Made by a program: the position numbers and the translations under genes. Under the pieces are notes generated by a model. The model did not search any database. It saw only the letters and a list, made by a program, of their open reading frames with translations, and was not told where the DNA came from. From positions 1 to 64,000 of the forward strand of contig CP054184.1 of the NCBI GenBank assembly GCA_015709715.1: a DNA stretch of 64,000 nucleotides. Reading direction: 5' to 3'. Source of the DNA: Nitrospira sp. (GTDB lineage Bacteria > Nitrospirota > Nitrospiria > Nitrospirales > Nitrospiraceae). Shown here in pieces: positions 43,102 through 54,000 of the stretch (position 1 is its first letter; every line of letters starts with the position of its first letter).

Positions 43102-45624
43102 TCAGCTGCGCCCTTTGGTCCGATTGGTCGGTTGCGCTGCCGAAGGATCCTCCGGCCAGTGATGCCGTGGGTATCGCCCTCTGAGTTCCTTGCGCACCTC
43201 TTGGTAGGCTGTCCGCCAAAAGCTCGCCAGATCCTTCGTAACCTGTACGGGCCGCCCGGCCGGCGAGAGCAGATGGACCATCACCGGCACCTTCCCTCCG
43301 GCGACCCGCGGCGTGTCTTGGCAGCCGAACATTTCCTGCAACCGCACCGCCAACACCGGCAGGGCGCCCTGCTCGTAATCAAGCCGGATGCGCGATCCGC
43401 TGGGCGCGACCAGGTGCGTCGGCGCCAAGCGATCCAACTCTTGCCGTTGTTGCCAGGTCAGCAGCTGTTCCAACACGGGCGCCAGGTCGAGGCGACGGAC
43501 TTGCGCGAGGCTGGTGAGGCCGTCGAGAAACGGTCCCAGCCATTGGCCGAGGGTGCGCGTGAGGGCGCCGTCAGAGAGGTCGGGCCAGCTGGGGTCGAGG
43601 CCATGGAGAAAGGCCACGCGGGTGCGCCATGCCGACAGGTCCTTCGTCCAAGACAGGCAGGCGAGGCCGGACTGCGTGATGCCGGACAACAGGGCTGCCG
43701 TGACCTGGGCCGGATCAGGCTTGGGTAGGGCCCGGTCTTCCAGCACGAGCTGGCCGAGCCGTCGTTGGCGTCGCGCGCGGACGCTCTCGGTTCGTTCATC
43801 CCACTCCAGCAGGTCGACCTGACGCAGCTGCGCGCCGAGATGTTGCTCGATCTCGTCGAGGTGGAGCGGAGCGGCCAATTGAATGCGAGCCCAGTCGTCC
43901 GAGCCGTCGAGTTGGGCGACGGCAAGGTAGGCCTCCTGCGAGAGAGCTTGAATGCTCGGAAACGTCGCGCCGCGGCCGTTCGACAAGCGGTAACGGCCCT
44001 CGCTGCCCTCGATCCGTTGCGCGATGCGATCCGGAAAGGCCAAGGCCGTGAGGAGCCCGCAGTGGTCCGCCTCTGGGCCGGGGTCATCGTCGAGCTGCAG
44101 CTGCCGTCGCCATTGGTCGGCGGCACGTCGCGCCCGTTCTGCGCCCGCGCGGTTGACGGTGGTTCCGGCCAAGGATGCGCGGCGGCCTCGCAAGGCCTCC
44201 ATGCGCAGGCGAAGGTCTGCATTGCGCCCTTGGGGGCCACCCTGTAGCAGATCGCGTTCGCTCAAGATGGCGGCCAGGTCGCAGGCAATAGCTCCCAGGC
44301 CAAGCGTTGCGGCGGTCACCATCATATGGGCCAGGCGCGGGTGCACCGTGACGTGGGCCAGACGGCGTCCATGGGGGGTGAGGCGTCCGTCGCCGTCAAG
44401 CGCACCGAGCTGCGCGAGCAGGGCACGGGCTTGCGCCAGGGCGCTGGCGGGAGGCGGATCGAGCCAGGCCAGCTCGCCGGCCTCGATCGCACCCCATTCG
44501 GCGAGGTCGAGGGCTAGCGGGGTCAGGTCGGCTTCTAAAATTTCCGGAAGGCGGCGGGGCAACAGCGCCTGCTGTTCCGCCGCGGTCCAGAGACGGTAAC
44601 AACGTCCCGGTTCGAGTCGTCCGGCTCGTCCGCGACGCTGATCGGCGGCGTCTTGTGTGACGCGGATGGTGTCGAGGTGGGTGAGGCCGGAACGTGGATC
44701 GTACCGCGGGACGCGCATGAGCCCCGCGTCGATCACGACCCGTACCCCTTCGATGGTCAAGCTCGTCTCGGCGATGGAAGTGGCGAGCACGATTTTTCGT
44801 TGCCCCGGCGGCGCCGGCCTGATCGCCCGTTCTTGCTCTTCTTGCGGCAGGTCTCCATGGAGGGAGGCGATGAGGAGGTCGGCGGGAAGGGAGGCCTCGA
44901 ACAGCAGCCGCTCGACCCGGCGAATCTCCGCCATGCCCGGCAGGAAGACCAGGAGGCTGCCTTGGTCCTGTCGGAGCGCGTGCCTGATCTGTCGCACCAC
45001 CGCCTGTTCGATGCGGTCGTCGATCGGGCGGAGCAGGTAGTCGGTCGCGACCGGAAAGAGCCGGCCTTCACAGGAAACGGTGACGGCGTCCTGCAGCAGG
45101 CGCGTGACCGCCGCGCAATCCAGCGTGGCCGACATGATGAGCAGGCGCAGGTCCGGTCTGAAGAGCCGCTGGGCTTCTCGTGCGAAGGCCAGACCCAGGT
45201 CCGCTTGCAGGCTGCGCTCATGGAACTCGTCGAAGATTACGAGGCCGTATCCGTCGAGTGAGGGATCGTGTTGTAACAGCCTGGTGAGAATCCCTTCGGT
45301 CACGACCTCGATGCGTGTTGCGGCGCTCACCTTGGCGTCGTGCCGGATGCGATAGCCGACGGTGCGACCGACCGGTTCGCCGAGACTCGCGGCCATGTAG
45401 GCAGCGGCGGCGCGAGCGGCCAGCCGGCGGGGTTCCAGCATGATGATCTTGCGGCCAGCGAGCCACGATTCCTCCGACAGGGCGAGCGGGACCCTGGTGG
45501 TTTTTCCGGCTCCCGGTTGCGCCGTGAGCAAGGCGGAGCGGCCTGAAGCCAATGCCTCTCGTAACGCCGGCAGGGCCTCTTCTATTGGTAGCCGGTCCAT
45601 GGTAGGGTGCGCGCTGGTTTTCAT
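43102..45624 (-). CDS. hrpB: ATP-dependent helicase HrpB
   Basis: An 840-residue DEAH-box helicase, matching the usual HrpB length. Walker A is TAQPGAGKTTRVPLAL, DEAH is in VIFDEFHERSLQADLGLA (DEFH variant typical of HrpB), SAT is LLIMSATLD, and motif VI is DQRRGRAGRLEPGRCYRLW. The C terminus has the HrpB-specific domain ending with the RYPRHHWPEDPSAAQP motif. ATG 45624 (MKTSAHPTMDRLPIEE) is one choice; ATG 45600 is also possible. A longer frame from 45741 would overlap the divergent gene. The substrate in cells is not well known; it acts on RNA in related cases. Confidence 0.92.
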   Translation of the reverse strand: MKTSAHPTMDRLPIEEALPALREALASGRSALLTAQPGAGKTTRVPLALSEESWLAGRKIIMLEPRRLAARAAAAYMAASLGEPVGRTVGYRIRHDAKVSAATRIEVVTEGILTRLLQHDPSLDGYGLVIFDEFHERSLQADLGLAFAREAQRLFRPDLRLLIMSATLDCAAVTRLLQDAVTVSCEGRLFPVATDYLLRPIDDRIEQAVVRQIRHALRQDQGSLLVFLPGMAEIRRVERLLFEASLPADLLIASLHGDLPQEEQERAIRPAPPGQRKIVLATSIAETSLTIEGVRVVIDAGLMRVPRYDPRSGLTHLDTIRVTQDAADQRRGRAGRLEPGRCYRLWTAAEQQALLPRRLPEILEADLTPLALDLAEWGAIEAGELAWLDPPPASALAQARALLAQLGALDGDGRLTPHGRRLAHVTVHPRLAHMMVTAATLGLGAIACDLAAILSERDLLQGGPQGRNADLRLRMEALRGRRASLAGTTVNRAGAERARRAADQWRRQLQLDDDPGPEADHCGLLTALAFPDRIAQRIEGSEGRYRLSNGRGATFPSIQALSQEAYLAVAQLDGSDDWARIQLAAPLHLDEIEQHLGAQLRQVDLLEWDERTESVRARRQRRLGQLVLEDRALPKPDPAQVTAALLSGITQSGLACLSWTKDLSAWRTRVAFLHGLDPSWPDLSDGALTRTLGQWLGPFLDGLTSLAQVRRLDLAPVLEQLLTWQQRQELDRLAPTHLVAPSGSRIRLDYEQGALPVLAVRLQEMFGCQDTPRVAGGKVPVMVHLLSPAGRPVQVTKDLASFWRTAYQEVRKELRGRYPRHHWPEDPSAAQPTNRTKGRS

Positions 45625-45713
45625 TCGGAGCGACTGTAACAGAATCGAGCCCTGTCCGCCGAGTCTTCGGCAAGTGACGGGCGCTCGTGAGAGAGGGAGG
45701 CGATCGACAGGCA

Positions 45714-45914
45714 ATGGCGTCCTTGACATGGACGAGTGCAAAACCCAAGCGTGCCGGGTGGTACTGGTGGCGCGGGCTCGATCAGGACACGGAACTGCTC
45801 ATCCTGTTCGTGGACGAAGTCGGGTATTTCCAGTGGCCGGACGGCGCGTCTCAGGAAGTAGGGCTGACGAAGGGGCAGTGGGCCGGTCCGCTCCAGCCGC
45901 CGGAGGAGGCGTGA
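45714..45914 (+). CDS. Small hypothetical protein
   Basis: A 66-residue protein with a Trp-rich start (LTWTSAKPKRAGWYWWRGLDQDTELLILFVDEVGYFQW), so probably a small beta-sheet domain. No family is clear to me. The start at 45714 is chosen over 45687 because it lies after GGCGATCGACAGGC. The TGA at 45912 overlaps a possible GTG start of the next gene, so the two are likely translationally coupled. Confidence 0.6.
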   Translation: MASLTWTSAKPKRAGWYWWRGLDQDTELLILFVDEVGYFQWPDGASQEVGLTKGQWAGPLQPPEEA

Positions 45915-45922
45915 CGGCGAGC

Positions 45923-46492
45923 ATGATCCCGCTGCCTCAGTCGTGCGAGCGAGCGCTGCTGGAACGGTTTCTACGCGCCGAGGCGATGGCCCTGGCGGCC
46001 GTCCGTTCCGCCCAGGCTTACAACCTGCCGCGACATGTGCAGACTTTTCTCCAACGCCACGAACTCGACGAGCAGGATCACTTGCGCCAGTTCGAGAGCT
46101 TGCTCGGCACCACGTCGCTTCGTTCGGACAGCCTGCCGGGCGTGCCGTCGCAGTGGGAAGCGTTGGCCGTGTATCTCTTTGGCTATGAAGCCCTGGGGTT
46201 GGAATTCGCCAGGCTCCTGGCGCAACTCAGGCCTGACCTCGCCGAGATCCTGGAGGACGAACTGGTCCACGTCGGGTTCTTCGAGAGAGAGCTTACGGAG
46301 CTGATGACGGGAGAAGCGGCAGGGGCTCAGCAGGCGCGAACGGCCGCCCGCACCTGGTGGAAGAAGATTCCCCGCACGTTGGATCGGTATCTGCAAGACG
46401 AAGCGCTGACCCCGCACCGTGAAGCCCTGCGCCGGCACATCCTCTCGGCCATCGAGGCGCGATTCGCCTCGCTCGGCCTCATGCCGACTTAA
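45923..46492 (+). CDS. Ferritin-like diiron protein
   Basis: A 189-residue helical protein with two ExxH motifs, EQDH in HELDEQDHLRQFESLLG and ELVH in ILEDELVHVGFFERELTEL, plus Glu residues in the first and third helices. This is the four-helix ferritin-like diiron layout seen in rubrerythrin- and COQ7/MiaE-like proteins. It would bind two irons for an oxidase or hydroxylase role. ATG 45923 or GTG 45911 could start it; the GGAGGAGG site fits either. Its 3' end overlaps the convergent accA stop by three bases. A frame extending back to 45440 runs through hrpB and is not used. Confidence 0.7.
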   Translation: MIPLPQSCERALLERFLRAEAMALAAVRSAQAYNLPRHVQTFLQRHELDEQDHLRQFESLLGTTSLRSDSLPGVPSQWEALAVYLFGYEALGLEFARLLAQLRPDLAEILEDELVHVGFFERELTELMTGEAAGAQQARTAARTWWKKIPRTLDRYLQDEALTPHREALRRHILSAIEARFASLGLMPT

Positions 46493-47457
46493 GACACGGT
46501 GGCGACGAGGCCGCCGACCACGCCCATCTTGCGGAACTTCTGATCGCGCTGGGTGAGCAACTCGTCGATCGACAGGTCGCACAGAGCATAGAGGTGGTTG
46601 GCCAGCGCCTTCGCCACCCGGTCGGAGATGCTCCTGACATCACGATGGGCGCCGCCGAGCGGCTCTGGAATCACCTCGTCCACGATGCCGAGTCCCACCA
46701 AATCTTGCGCCGTCATTTTCAACGAGGCGGCGGCATCCGGCACCTTGGCCGGGTCGTCGTACAAAATGGCGGCACAGCCTTCCGGGGAGATCACGGAATA
46801 GACGGAATGTTCCAACATGAGGATGCGGTCGCTCACCCCGAGGGCCAAGGCCCCGCCGCTGCCCCCTTCGCCGATGACCACGGAAATGATCGGTACGGTG
46901 AGCCGCGACATGACGAACAGGTTGCGAGCGATGGCTTCGGCCTGTCCGCGTTCTTCGGCCCCGATGCCCGGATAGGCGCCGGGCGTGTCGATGAAGGTGA
47001 TAATCGGACGGCCGAACTTTTCGGCTAAGCGCATCAGCCGTAAGGCCTTGCGGTAGCCCTCCGGGTTGGGCATGCCGAAGTTGCGCTGCATGCGCTCCTT
47101 GAGCGTCTTGCCCTTCTGGTGGCCGATGATCATGACCGACCGGTCGTTGAAATGGGCGAAGCCTCCCACGATGGCGCGGTCGTCGCCGAAGCTCCGGTCG
47201 CCGTGCAGTTCGAGGAAATCGCGGCAGAGTTCGTTGATGTAGTCGAGGGTGGTCGGTCGCTGGGGATGCCGGGCCAGCTGGGTGCGTTGCCAGGGGGTCA
47301 GGGTGTTGTAGAGTTCATGCTCGACTTGCGCGAGCTTCGTGCGGAGTTTACGGACCTCGTCCTGGGTCCCGGCTTTCGGCGATTCGGCGGATGCGAGCTT
47401 CTCGATTTTCTCTTCGAGTTCGCGGATCGGTTTTTCAAAGTCGAGGTAGTCTCTCAT
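46489..47457 (-). CDS. accA: Acetyl-CoA carboxylase carboxyltransferase subunit alpha
   Basis: A 322-residue AccA, which with AccD transfers carboxyl from biotin to acetyl-CoA to make malonyl-CoA. Family features: start with LDFEKPIRELEEKIEKL coiled coil, LARHPQRPTTLDYI, SFGDDRAIVGG, GGRxxGHQKG-like IIGHQKGKTLKERMQRNFGMPNPEGYRKALRLM, TPGAYPGIGAEERGQAEAIARNL and GEGGSGGALALGVSDR. The length is normal. It lies just after dnaE on the same strand, an order also common elsewhere. The reaction feeds fatty acid synthesis. Confidence 0.97.
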   Translation of the reverse strand: MRDYLDFEKPIRELEEKIEKLASAESPKAGTQDEVRKLRTKLAQVEHELYNTLTPWQRTQLARHPQRPTTLDYINELCRDFLELHGDRSFGDDRAIVGGFAHFNDRSVMIIGHQKGKTLKERMQRNFGMPNPEGYRKALRLMRLAEKFGRPIITFIDTPGAYPGIGAEERGQAEAIARNLFVMSRLTVPIISVVIGEGGSGGALALGVSDRILMLEHSVYSVISPEGCAAILYDDPAKVPDAAASLKMTAQDLVGLGIVDEVIPEPLGGAHRDVRSISDRVAKALANHLYALCDLSIDELLTQRDQKFRKMGVVGGLVATVS

Positions 47458-47503
47458 ACGATGGAATCCCTCAGTAAGGGGGTCGCCTAGGGCCGCAATC
47501 GGC

Positions 47504-50500
47504 CTACGTTACCAAAGTGATGGTTCCCTTGCCTAGCACTTCCTCGATATCGGCTACGAAATGCTCGCTGGGTGTGATCTTGATGTTCGGGAGTGGAGAG
47601 GTTTGGGCCTCCAAGGTTCCCCCCAGGGCCATGATCAAGGAGACGCTCGAGGACCCGGGATATTTCTGAAACACCTGTCGTAACATCGGCAGCCTGGTGG
47701 AGGCGGTCGGACCGTCGTGCAAGCGAATCATCACCCGCGAGATGGCCGTGTTTTGGAGTTCCGCCAGCGGTTCGATTTTGGTTCCGCGCAACTTGGTGCC
47801 CTTGTCTCCGCGGTCCACCGTGCCGGTCAGCCGTACGACCTGTTCGGGAACGATCAGGTCTGCATGGTCGCGGTAGAGGTCGGGAAAGGCTATCACTTCT
47901 ACCATGCCGTGTAAATCCTCCAGGGTCAGGTAGGCCATCCGGTCGCCCTTCTTGGTGAGCATCGACTTGACGGCGGTGATGATGCCGCAGAGTTTCACTT
48001 CCCTTCCGTCCTGCGCGTCGGAGAGCTGCATGGTGTTCGTGTTGGCAAAGAGCCGGATCGCCGCTTCGTATCGCGCGAGGGGATGGGCGCTGATGTAAAA
48101 GCCCGTCAGCTCGCGTTCATGTTTCAGTAACTCGCCCTGGCTCCACTCAGGCACATCCGGCAGCGTCGGTTCGTCGAGCGTCTGCGGCAGCCCACCGAGT
48201 TCGTCGCCGAAGATGCTGGTCTGGCCCATGGCCCGTTCCTTCTGAATGCCGGCTCCTTCTTCCATGGCCTGGTCGAGCATGGCCAGGTACTGTGAACGCC
48301 GGCCGCCCATGCTGTCGAAGGCGCCGGTCTTGATCAGTCCCTCCACCATGCGCTTGTTCAATTTGTGCAGGTCCACTCGGCGGAAGAAGTCGAAGAACGA
48401 CCGGAAGGGGCCGCTCTGGTTCCGTTCTTCGATGACGGCCTCCACGGCGCCTTCGCCGACGTTCTTGATCGCCGCGAGTCCGAACCGGATGCCCCTGTCG
48501 ACGACGGCGAAATGTTTGTGGCTTTGGTTGATGTCGGGCGGGAGTACCGGAATTCCCAGGCCGCGGCATTCAGTGAAGTACCCCACGATCTTGTCGGCGT
48601 TACCCATGTCGCTGGTCATGAGCGCCGCCATGAACTCGGTGGGGTGATGGGCCTTGAGGTAGGCCGTGTGGTAGCAGACCACCGCATAGGCCGCCGCATG
48701 GGACTTGTTGAACCCGTAGCCCGCGAATTTCTGGATCAACTCGTAGAGTTTGTCTGCCTTCTTTTCCGGGATCTTTTTCTGCTTGGCGCCCTCGATGAAC
48801 TGTACCCGGAGTTTTTCCATCTCCTCCGGTTTTTTCTTGCCCATCGCGCGACGCAGGATGTCGGCTTGTCCCAGCGAAAAGCCCGCCACGCGGTTGGCGA
48901 TGGCCATGACCTGTTCCTGGTAGACGATAACGCCGTACGTATCCTTCAGGATCGGTTCGAGTTCCGGCATCTCATAGACGATCGGCACCTTGCCCTGTTT
49001 GCGTTTGATGAAATCCGGGATCAGGTCCATGGGGCCAGGACGATAGAGCGCGATGATGGCGATGATGTCTTCGAAACGATCAGGCTTCAGGCCCGTGAGC
49101 AGATCGCGCATGCCCGAGCTTTCCAGCTGGAACACGCCGGTGGTCTTTCCCGAGGAGAGCAGCGCGAAGGTCTCCGGATCGTCGAATGGAAGCTGCTCGA
49201 CGCGCAGGGGCGGCTGGCCGGGACGCCCTTGGTTCACCAAGGTCTCGGCTCGATGGATCATCGTGAGTGTTTTCAGGCCGAGAAAGTCGAACTTCACCAG
49301 CCCGATTTTCTCCACGTCGCCCATCGAATATTGCGTGACGATTTCGTCCTTGGGTCCCTTGTAAAGCGGCACGTGTTCGGTGAGCGGCTGGTCGGAGATG
49401 ACGACGCCCGCCGCGTGGGTCGAGGCATGGCGCGCGAGCCCTTCGAGCGACTGCGCGACGGACATCAGTTCCTTCACCCGTGCATCCTTGTCGACGAGTT
49501 CCTTGAGGCGCGGTTCCTGTTCCAGGGCCTTGTCGAGGGTGATCTTCAGGTCGTCGGGCACCAGCTTTGCGATGCGGTCCACTTCGGCGTAGGGCATTTC
49601 CAGCACGCGACCGACGTCGCGGATTGCGGCCTTGGCCTTCATGGTGCCGAACGTGATGATCTGCGCGACATGGTCGTTGCCGTATTTGTCGATCACGTAG
49701 TTGATGACCTCGTCGCGACGGTCCATGCAGAAGTCCATGTCGATGTCGGGGAGGGAGACCCGTTCGGGGTTCAGAAAGCGCTCGAACAGCAGCGAGTAGA
49801 CGAGCGGATCGAGGTCCGTGATGCGGAGCGCATAGGCGACGAGACTGCCGGCGGCGGAGCCGCGCCCTGGTCCCACCGGAATGCCGCGCGAGCGGGCGAA
49901 CTTGATGATGTCCCAGACGATGAGGAAGTAGCCCGCGAAGCCCATCGAACAGATGACGGCCAGCTCTTCCTTCAAGCGGACCTGGTAGGCCAACTCCGGC
50001 AAGCCGCTGGGCCGTTCTGTCAGGCGAGCGGCCAGTCCTTCCTTGGCGAGTTGCTCCACATAGGTTTCGCGCGTGAACCCCTCCGGCACTTTAAACTGCG
50101 GCAGATAGGTCTTGTTGAGCGCCAGGTCCAATGTGCAGGATTCCGCGATCTTGACGGTGTTAGAGACGGCGGTCGGCATCTCCTTGAACTCGACGAGGGC
50201 CTGCTCGGTGGATTTGACGTAGAGCTCGTCGGTGTCGAACTTCATCCGGTTGGGATCGTTGATCGTCTTGCCCGTCTGGAGGCAGAGCATGAGGTCATGC
50301 GGGCGCGAGTCTTCCTTCTTGAGATAGTGGCAGTCGTTGGTGCCGGCGAGCGGGATGTCGAGCTTCTTATGGATCTCAAGCAGGCCGTCGTTGGCGATGC
50401 GTTGATGCTCCAGCCCATTGGCCTGCAGTTCCAGATAATAGTTGTCCTTGCCGAAGATCTCGCGATATTCACCCGCCACCTTGGTGGCTCCGGCCAGGTC

Positions 50501-50956
50501 TTTCTGGCCGATCAGGTAGGCGACTTCACCGCTCAGGCATCCGGAAAGGGCGATCAGTCCTTCGTGGTGTTGCTGCAGTAACTCCTTATCCATCCGTGGC
50601 TTGTAATAGAATCCCTCAAGATATGCTTTGCTCACCAATTTGATGAGGTTCTGATATCCCTTGAGGTTTTGCGCGAGCAGAATCAGATGGTAGTAGTCGT
50701 TGTGGGCCAAGCCGCTGTCCTTGGCCAGCCTGCTGCCCGGCGCCATGTAGGCTTCGCAGCCGATGATGGGTTTGACGCCTGCGTCCTTCGCCTTCCGGTA
50801 GAACTCCACCGCCCCGAACATATTGCCGTGGTCGGTCATGGCGACGGCCGGTTGGCCGAACGCTTTCACCTGCTGCATCAGGGGCTCGATTTGGTTCGCG
50901 CCGTCGAGCAGGCTGTATTGGGTGTGGAGATGGAGATGGACGAATTGCGAGGCCAC
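47504..50956 (-). CDS. dnaE: DNA polymerase III subunit alpha
   Basis: A 1,150-residue replicative polymerase. The N-terminal PHP domain starts FVHLHLHTQYSLLDGANQIEPL and continues to about residue 280. The palm has the catalytic aspartates in LPDIDMDFCMDRRDEV and the second in the KFDFLGLKTL region. The clamp-binding and HhH regions lie around GYGFNKSHAAAYAVVCYHTAYLKAHHP. An OB fold lies near 980-1060 (GIITAVKSMLTKKGDRMAYLTLED). It is the DnaE1 type, full length. It is followed by accA. Confidence 0.97.
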   Translation of the reverse strand: MASQFVHLHLHTQYSLLDGANQIEPLMQQVKAFGQPAVAMTDHGNMFGAVEFYRKAKDAGVKPIIGCEAYMAPGSRLAKDSGLAHNDYYHLILLAQNLKGYQNLIKLVSKAYLEGFYYKPRMDKELLQQHHEGLIALSGCLSGEVAYLIGQKDLAGATKVAGEYREIFGKDNYYLELQANGLEHQRIANDGLLEIHKKLDIPLAGTNDCHYLKKEDSRPHDLMLCLQTGKTINDPNRMKFDTDELYVKSTEQALVEFKEMPTAVSNTVKIAESCTLDLALNKTYLPQFKVPEGFTRETYVEQLAKEGLAARLTERPSGLPELAYQVRLKEELAVICSMGFAGYFLIVWDIIKFARSRGIPVGPGRGSAAGSLVAYALRITDLDPLVYSLLFERFLNPERVSLPDIDMDFCMDRRDEVINYVIDKYGNDHVAQIITFGTMKAKAAIRDVGRVLEMPYAEVDRIAKLVPDDLKITLDKALEQEPRLKELVDKDARVKELMSVAQSLEGLARHASTHAAGVVISDQPLTEHVPLYKGPKDEIVTQYSMGDVEKIGLVKFDFLGLKTLTMIHRAETLVNQGRPGQPPLRVEQLPFDDPETFALLSSGKTTGVFQLESSGMRDLLTGLKPDRFEDIIAIIALYRPGPMDLIPDFIKRKQGKVPIVYEMPELEPILKDTYGVIVYQEQVMAIANRVAGFSLGQADILRRAMGKKKPEEMEKLRVQFIEGAKQKKIPEKKADKLYELIQKFAGYGFNKSHAAAYAVVCYHTAYLKAHHPTEFMAALMTSDMGNADKIVGYFTECRGLGIPVLPPDINQSHKHFAVVDRGIRFGLAAIKNVGEGAVEAVIEERNQSGPFRSFFDFFRRVDLHKLNKRMVEGLIKTGAFDSMGGRRSQYLAMLDQAMEEGAGIQKERAMGQTSIFGDELGGLPQTLDEPTLPDVPEWSQGELLKHERELTGFYISAHPLARYEAAIRLFANTNTMQLSDAQDGREVKLCGIITAVKSMLTKKGDRMAYLTLEDLHGMVEVIAFPDLYRDHADLIVPEQVVRLTGTVDRGDKGTKLRGTKIEPLAELQNTAISRVMIRLHDGPTASTRLPMLRQVFQKYPGSSSVSLIMALGGTLEAQTSPLPNIKITPSEHFVADIEEVLGKGTITLVT

Positions 50957-51085
50957 GAACGGATTGTAGTGAGCGGAAAAGTTGAAGTCAAACGGCGGAG
51001 GAGGCGGGCGGGCCGGTCACCTCATTCCCTCCATTGACAGTTGCGCTGCGCCGGACTAGCCTGGCGCAGATTTTCCTCCAGCAAC

Positions 51086-54000
51086 ATGGCTGAGCCAAAA
51101 GACGATAAACCGAAACTACCGCTGACCGGCATCGTGGCGTTGGTGCTGGCGCTGGTGAGCAGTCTTCTCATCTATCAGGTGCCGCTCAAGACCTCGCGGC
51201 CGATCGACAAGGAAGCGGAGAAGGCAGCCGCCGTCGCCCCAGACCGTGTGCAGGCACGTCTGTGGCAGGATCCGTTCGAAGCGGTGACGACCCATCGGCT
51301 CAAGGAAGGATCGCAGAAACGAGCTGGGCAGGATTCGACGCAGCACCATACTGCGGCTGACGTGATTGCGGCGATGGGGTTCGGCGGCGCGTCTTCACCG
51401 ATCCTCGTGCTGCCGGTGTTCATGGATGGGAGTCCCTACGCCAGCGGCGTCGAGTCGCGGCTGCGGGATCGTTACGCCGTCGTGTCGGCCTTGGGCGCTG
51501 CAGGGTATTTGCCGGAGTCGGGCGAATATATCCGCTTCTTCGAGTGGGACCAGCCGTCGGGCGAGTCGGTCGTGGTACCGATTGAACGGTTCCAGCGGAC
51601 TGCGGACGAGGGCCAAGGGCCGAGTGTGACAGAGGTGCTGGTGTTGTGGCTCAAGGAGCAAGATATCGGAGCGGATCCTCTCCTATCGTTGGGGCGCCTG
51701 TTGATGCACATGAATTGCGCCTTCAAGGAGCGAACCGCGATCTACAGGGTGCTGGGGCCGCGCTCGTCGGGTTCGCTCCGAGCGATGGTGGATGAACTCC
51801 GTCTCCGGGGTGCCGCGGTGGCCACGCCCAGTCTTCGCCGAGCGCCCTCTGCGGCGTCTGATGTCGATGGCGCCTGGTCGGTCCTCAAGGGAATCGTCTT
51901 GTATTCCTCCTGGGCCACGGCGGCGGATCCGTTCCTGCTCGCAGAGGTTCCGAAAGGAGCCGAAGCGAAGACGGTCGAGGGATGGTTCAGGGACGGCGGC
52001 ATCACACTCGTGCGCGCGATCGGAACCGATGCCGATTTGGCCGAGCAACTCATCGAGGAGCTACGTCGGCGGGAGGTCGATCTCACCGTCTCGCGGCAGG
52101 CACGCGCAGCAGAACAGGAGCAGCGGGGCCATGTTCCCCACGTGGCCCTCATCGCGGAATGGGACACCCTCTATGGGCGGGCGCTGCCTCAAACGTTCGT
52201 GGCCGTGGCGAACCAACTGGCGGAGCTGAACGAGAAGCAGGCAGCCTGCCATACGCTCGAATGGCATCTGGATGTGCTTCGTACCAAGAACTACCCGCAT
52301 TGGGTGCATCGCTATTCCTACCTCGCCGGCCTGGATGGTGAACTGCCGCCGAAGAACCAGGACAAAGACGGCGCGTCAGCCAAGCCGAAACTCGGGGAGG
52401 GTGGATTGCGGATCGAGCAGGGCCTGGCGGAGACGCCGGCAGGCCGAAGCCAGCTGGACTATCTGCGTCGGTTGGTGGAGACCTTGAAGCGTGAGCAGGC
52501 GACGGCCGATGGAGAATTCCACGCCATCGGGGTTTTGGGGAGCGATGTGTACGACAAGCTGATGATCCTCCAGGCGCTGCGCAGCAACTTTCCCCATGCG
52601 CTTTTCTTCACGACCGATCTGGACGCTCGGCTGACACACCCGAGTCAATGGCCCTGGGCGCGCAATCTGATCGTGGCGTCGCATTTCGGCCTGGCACTGC
52701 ATCCCAAATTGCAGACGCCCATTCCGCCTTTTCGCGACAGTTATCAAACCGCGTTGTTCTATTCGGCCCTGCGCGCGGTGGACCATCTTGTCGAGAAGGG
52801 GCAGGAATTTGCGACGCCGTTCGGGGTGACGGTACCGAGCGAGGTGCGGCCGCGGCTCTACGAAATCGGCAGGCATGGCGCGGTGGACGTGAGCCCTGAT
52901 CCCCCGTACGCCTCGCCTCCTTCGGAGAAGCACCTTCCGAGTCTCCATCTGCCGCGTCCGGATCTCGATCCCCAGAGCGGCAGGGTCCGTCTTGTGGCGG
53001 CGCCGACCGTGATGTTGGTTGGAGCAGCCATTGTTGTGATGTTGTGTTGTGCCCTCTTGATCAACAGCGAACTCTGGCATGCCTTCCGGAAGGCCGAGCT
53101 TCGACAAGTGGTGCCGGGCTTGGCGCTGGCAGTGATGCTGTTGGGCGGGCTGCTCTGCTGGGCGATGGGCGACGGAACCGGCGGCGAACCATTCTCGCTG
53201 ACGGAGGGGGTCAGTGTGTGGCCGACAACGGTGATCAGGCTGCTGGCCTTTGCCCTGTGCCTGGCCTTTCTGCACCATTCGTGGTGGCGTCTGCGAGAAA
53301 ACGGCCGCGAACTCATGCAACGTTTCTCTTTGCCCGACGCCGATACGGCTCAGGCTTTGGGGATCCATTCCGCCATCGGCCTCCACGATTGGTGCCCGCA
53401 TCCGAAGGGCGAGGTGGCGGTTGAGGAGTTGTGGAAGGAGTATCGATCACGCGGGACTGTGGGCGAGCGGTTGATGCGGGTGCTTCCGCAGACGGTGCTG
53501 TACGGTGTCTTGGGCTTGCTGCTGATGTTCCTGTCAGAGTTCCCCGTGTTGCCCTGCCGAGGAGCGGCCTGTTTTCAGGTCAACCAGGTCATTCTCCTGC
53601 TCAGCGTCGTGGCCATGACCCTATTGATGTTTTATGTGGTGGATGCGACGCGGCTCTGCCGCCGCCTGATCTCCATCATGGTCGGGACGACCATCCGGTG
53701 GCCCGAAGACCTCTTGGCGAAGGAAGCGGCCCAACTGGGGGTGGATAAGGCTGTCGTGCGCGAGTGGGTGGCCATCCAGTTCATCGCGAAACGAACGGCC
53801 GTCATCAGCGCCATGATCTATTACCCCTTCATCATTGTTTTCCTGATGGTAGTGGCGCGGCATGGCTATCTCGACCGCTGGGATTTTCCGATCGGCCTGC
53901 TGGTGATTTTCGGCCTCAACGCGGCCTATGCGTTCGGCAATGGGGTGTTTTTGCGGCGTACTGCCGAACAGGCGAAACGGGCGGCCGCGGCGCAGATGAG

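Noticed and set aside
45440-45922. Long N-terminal extension of the ferritin-like gene
   Set aside because: It runs antisense through hrpB and the small gene; the ferritin-like domain begins only after 45,923.
48365-50581. A 738-residue plus-strand frame
   Set aside because: It is the shadow of dnaE on the opposite strand, with no recognisable domain.
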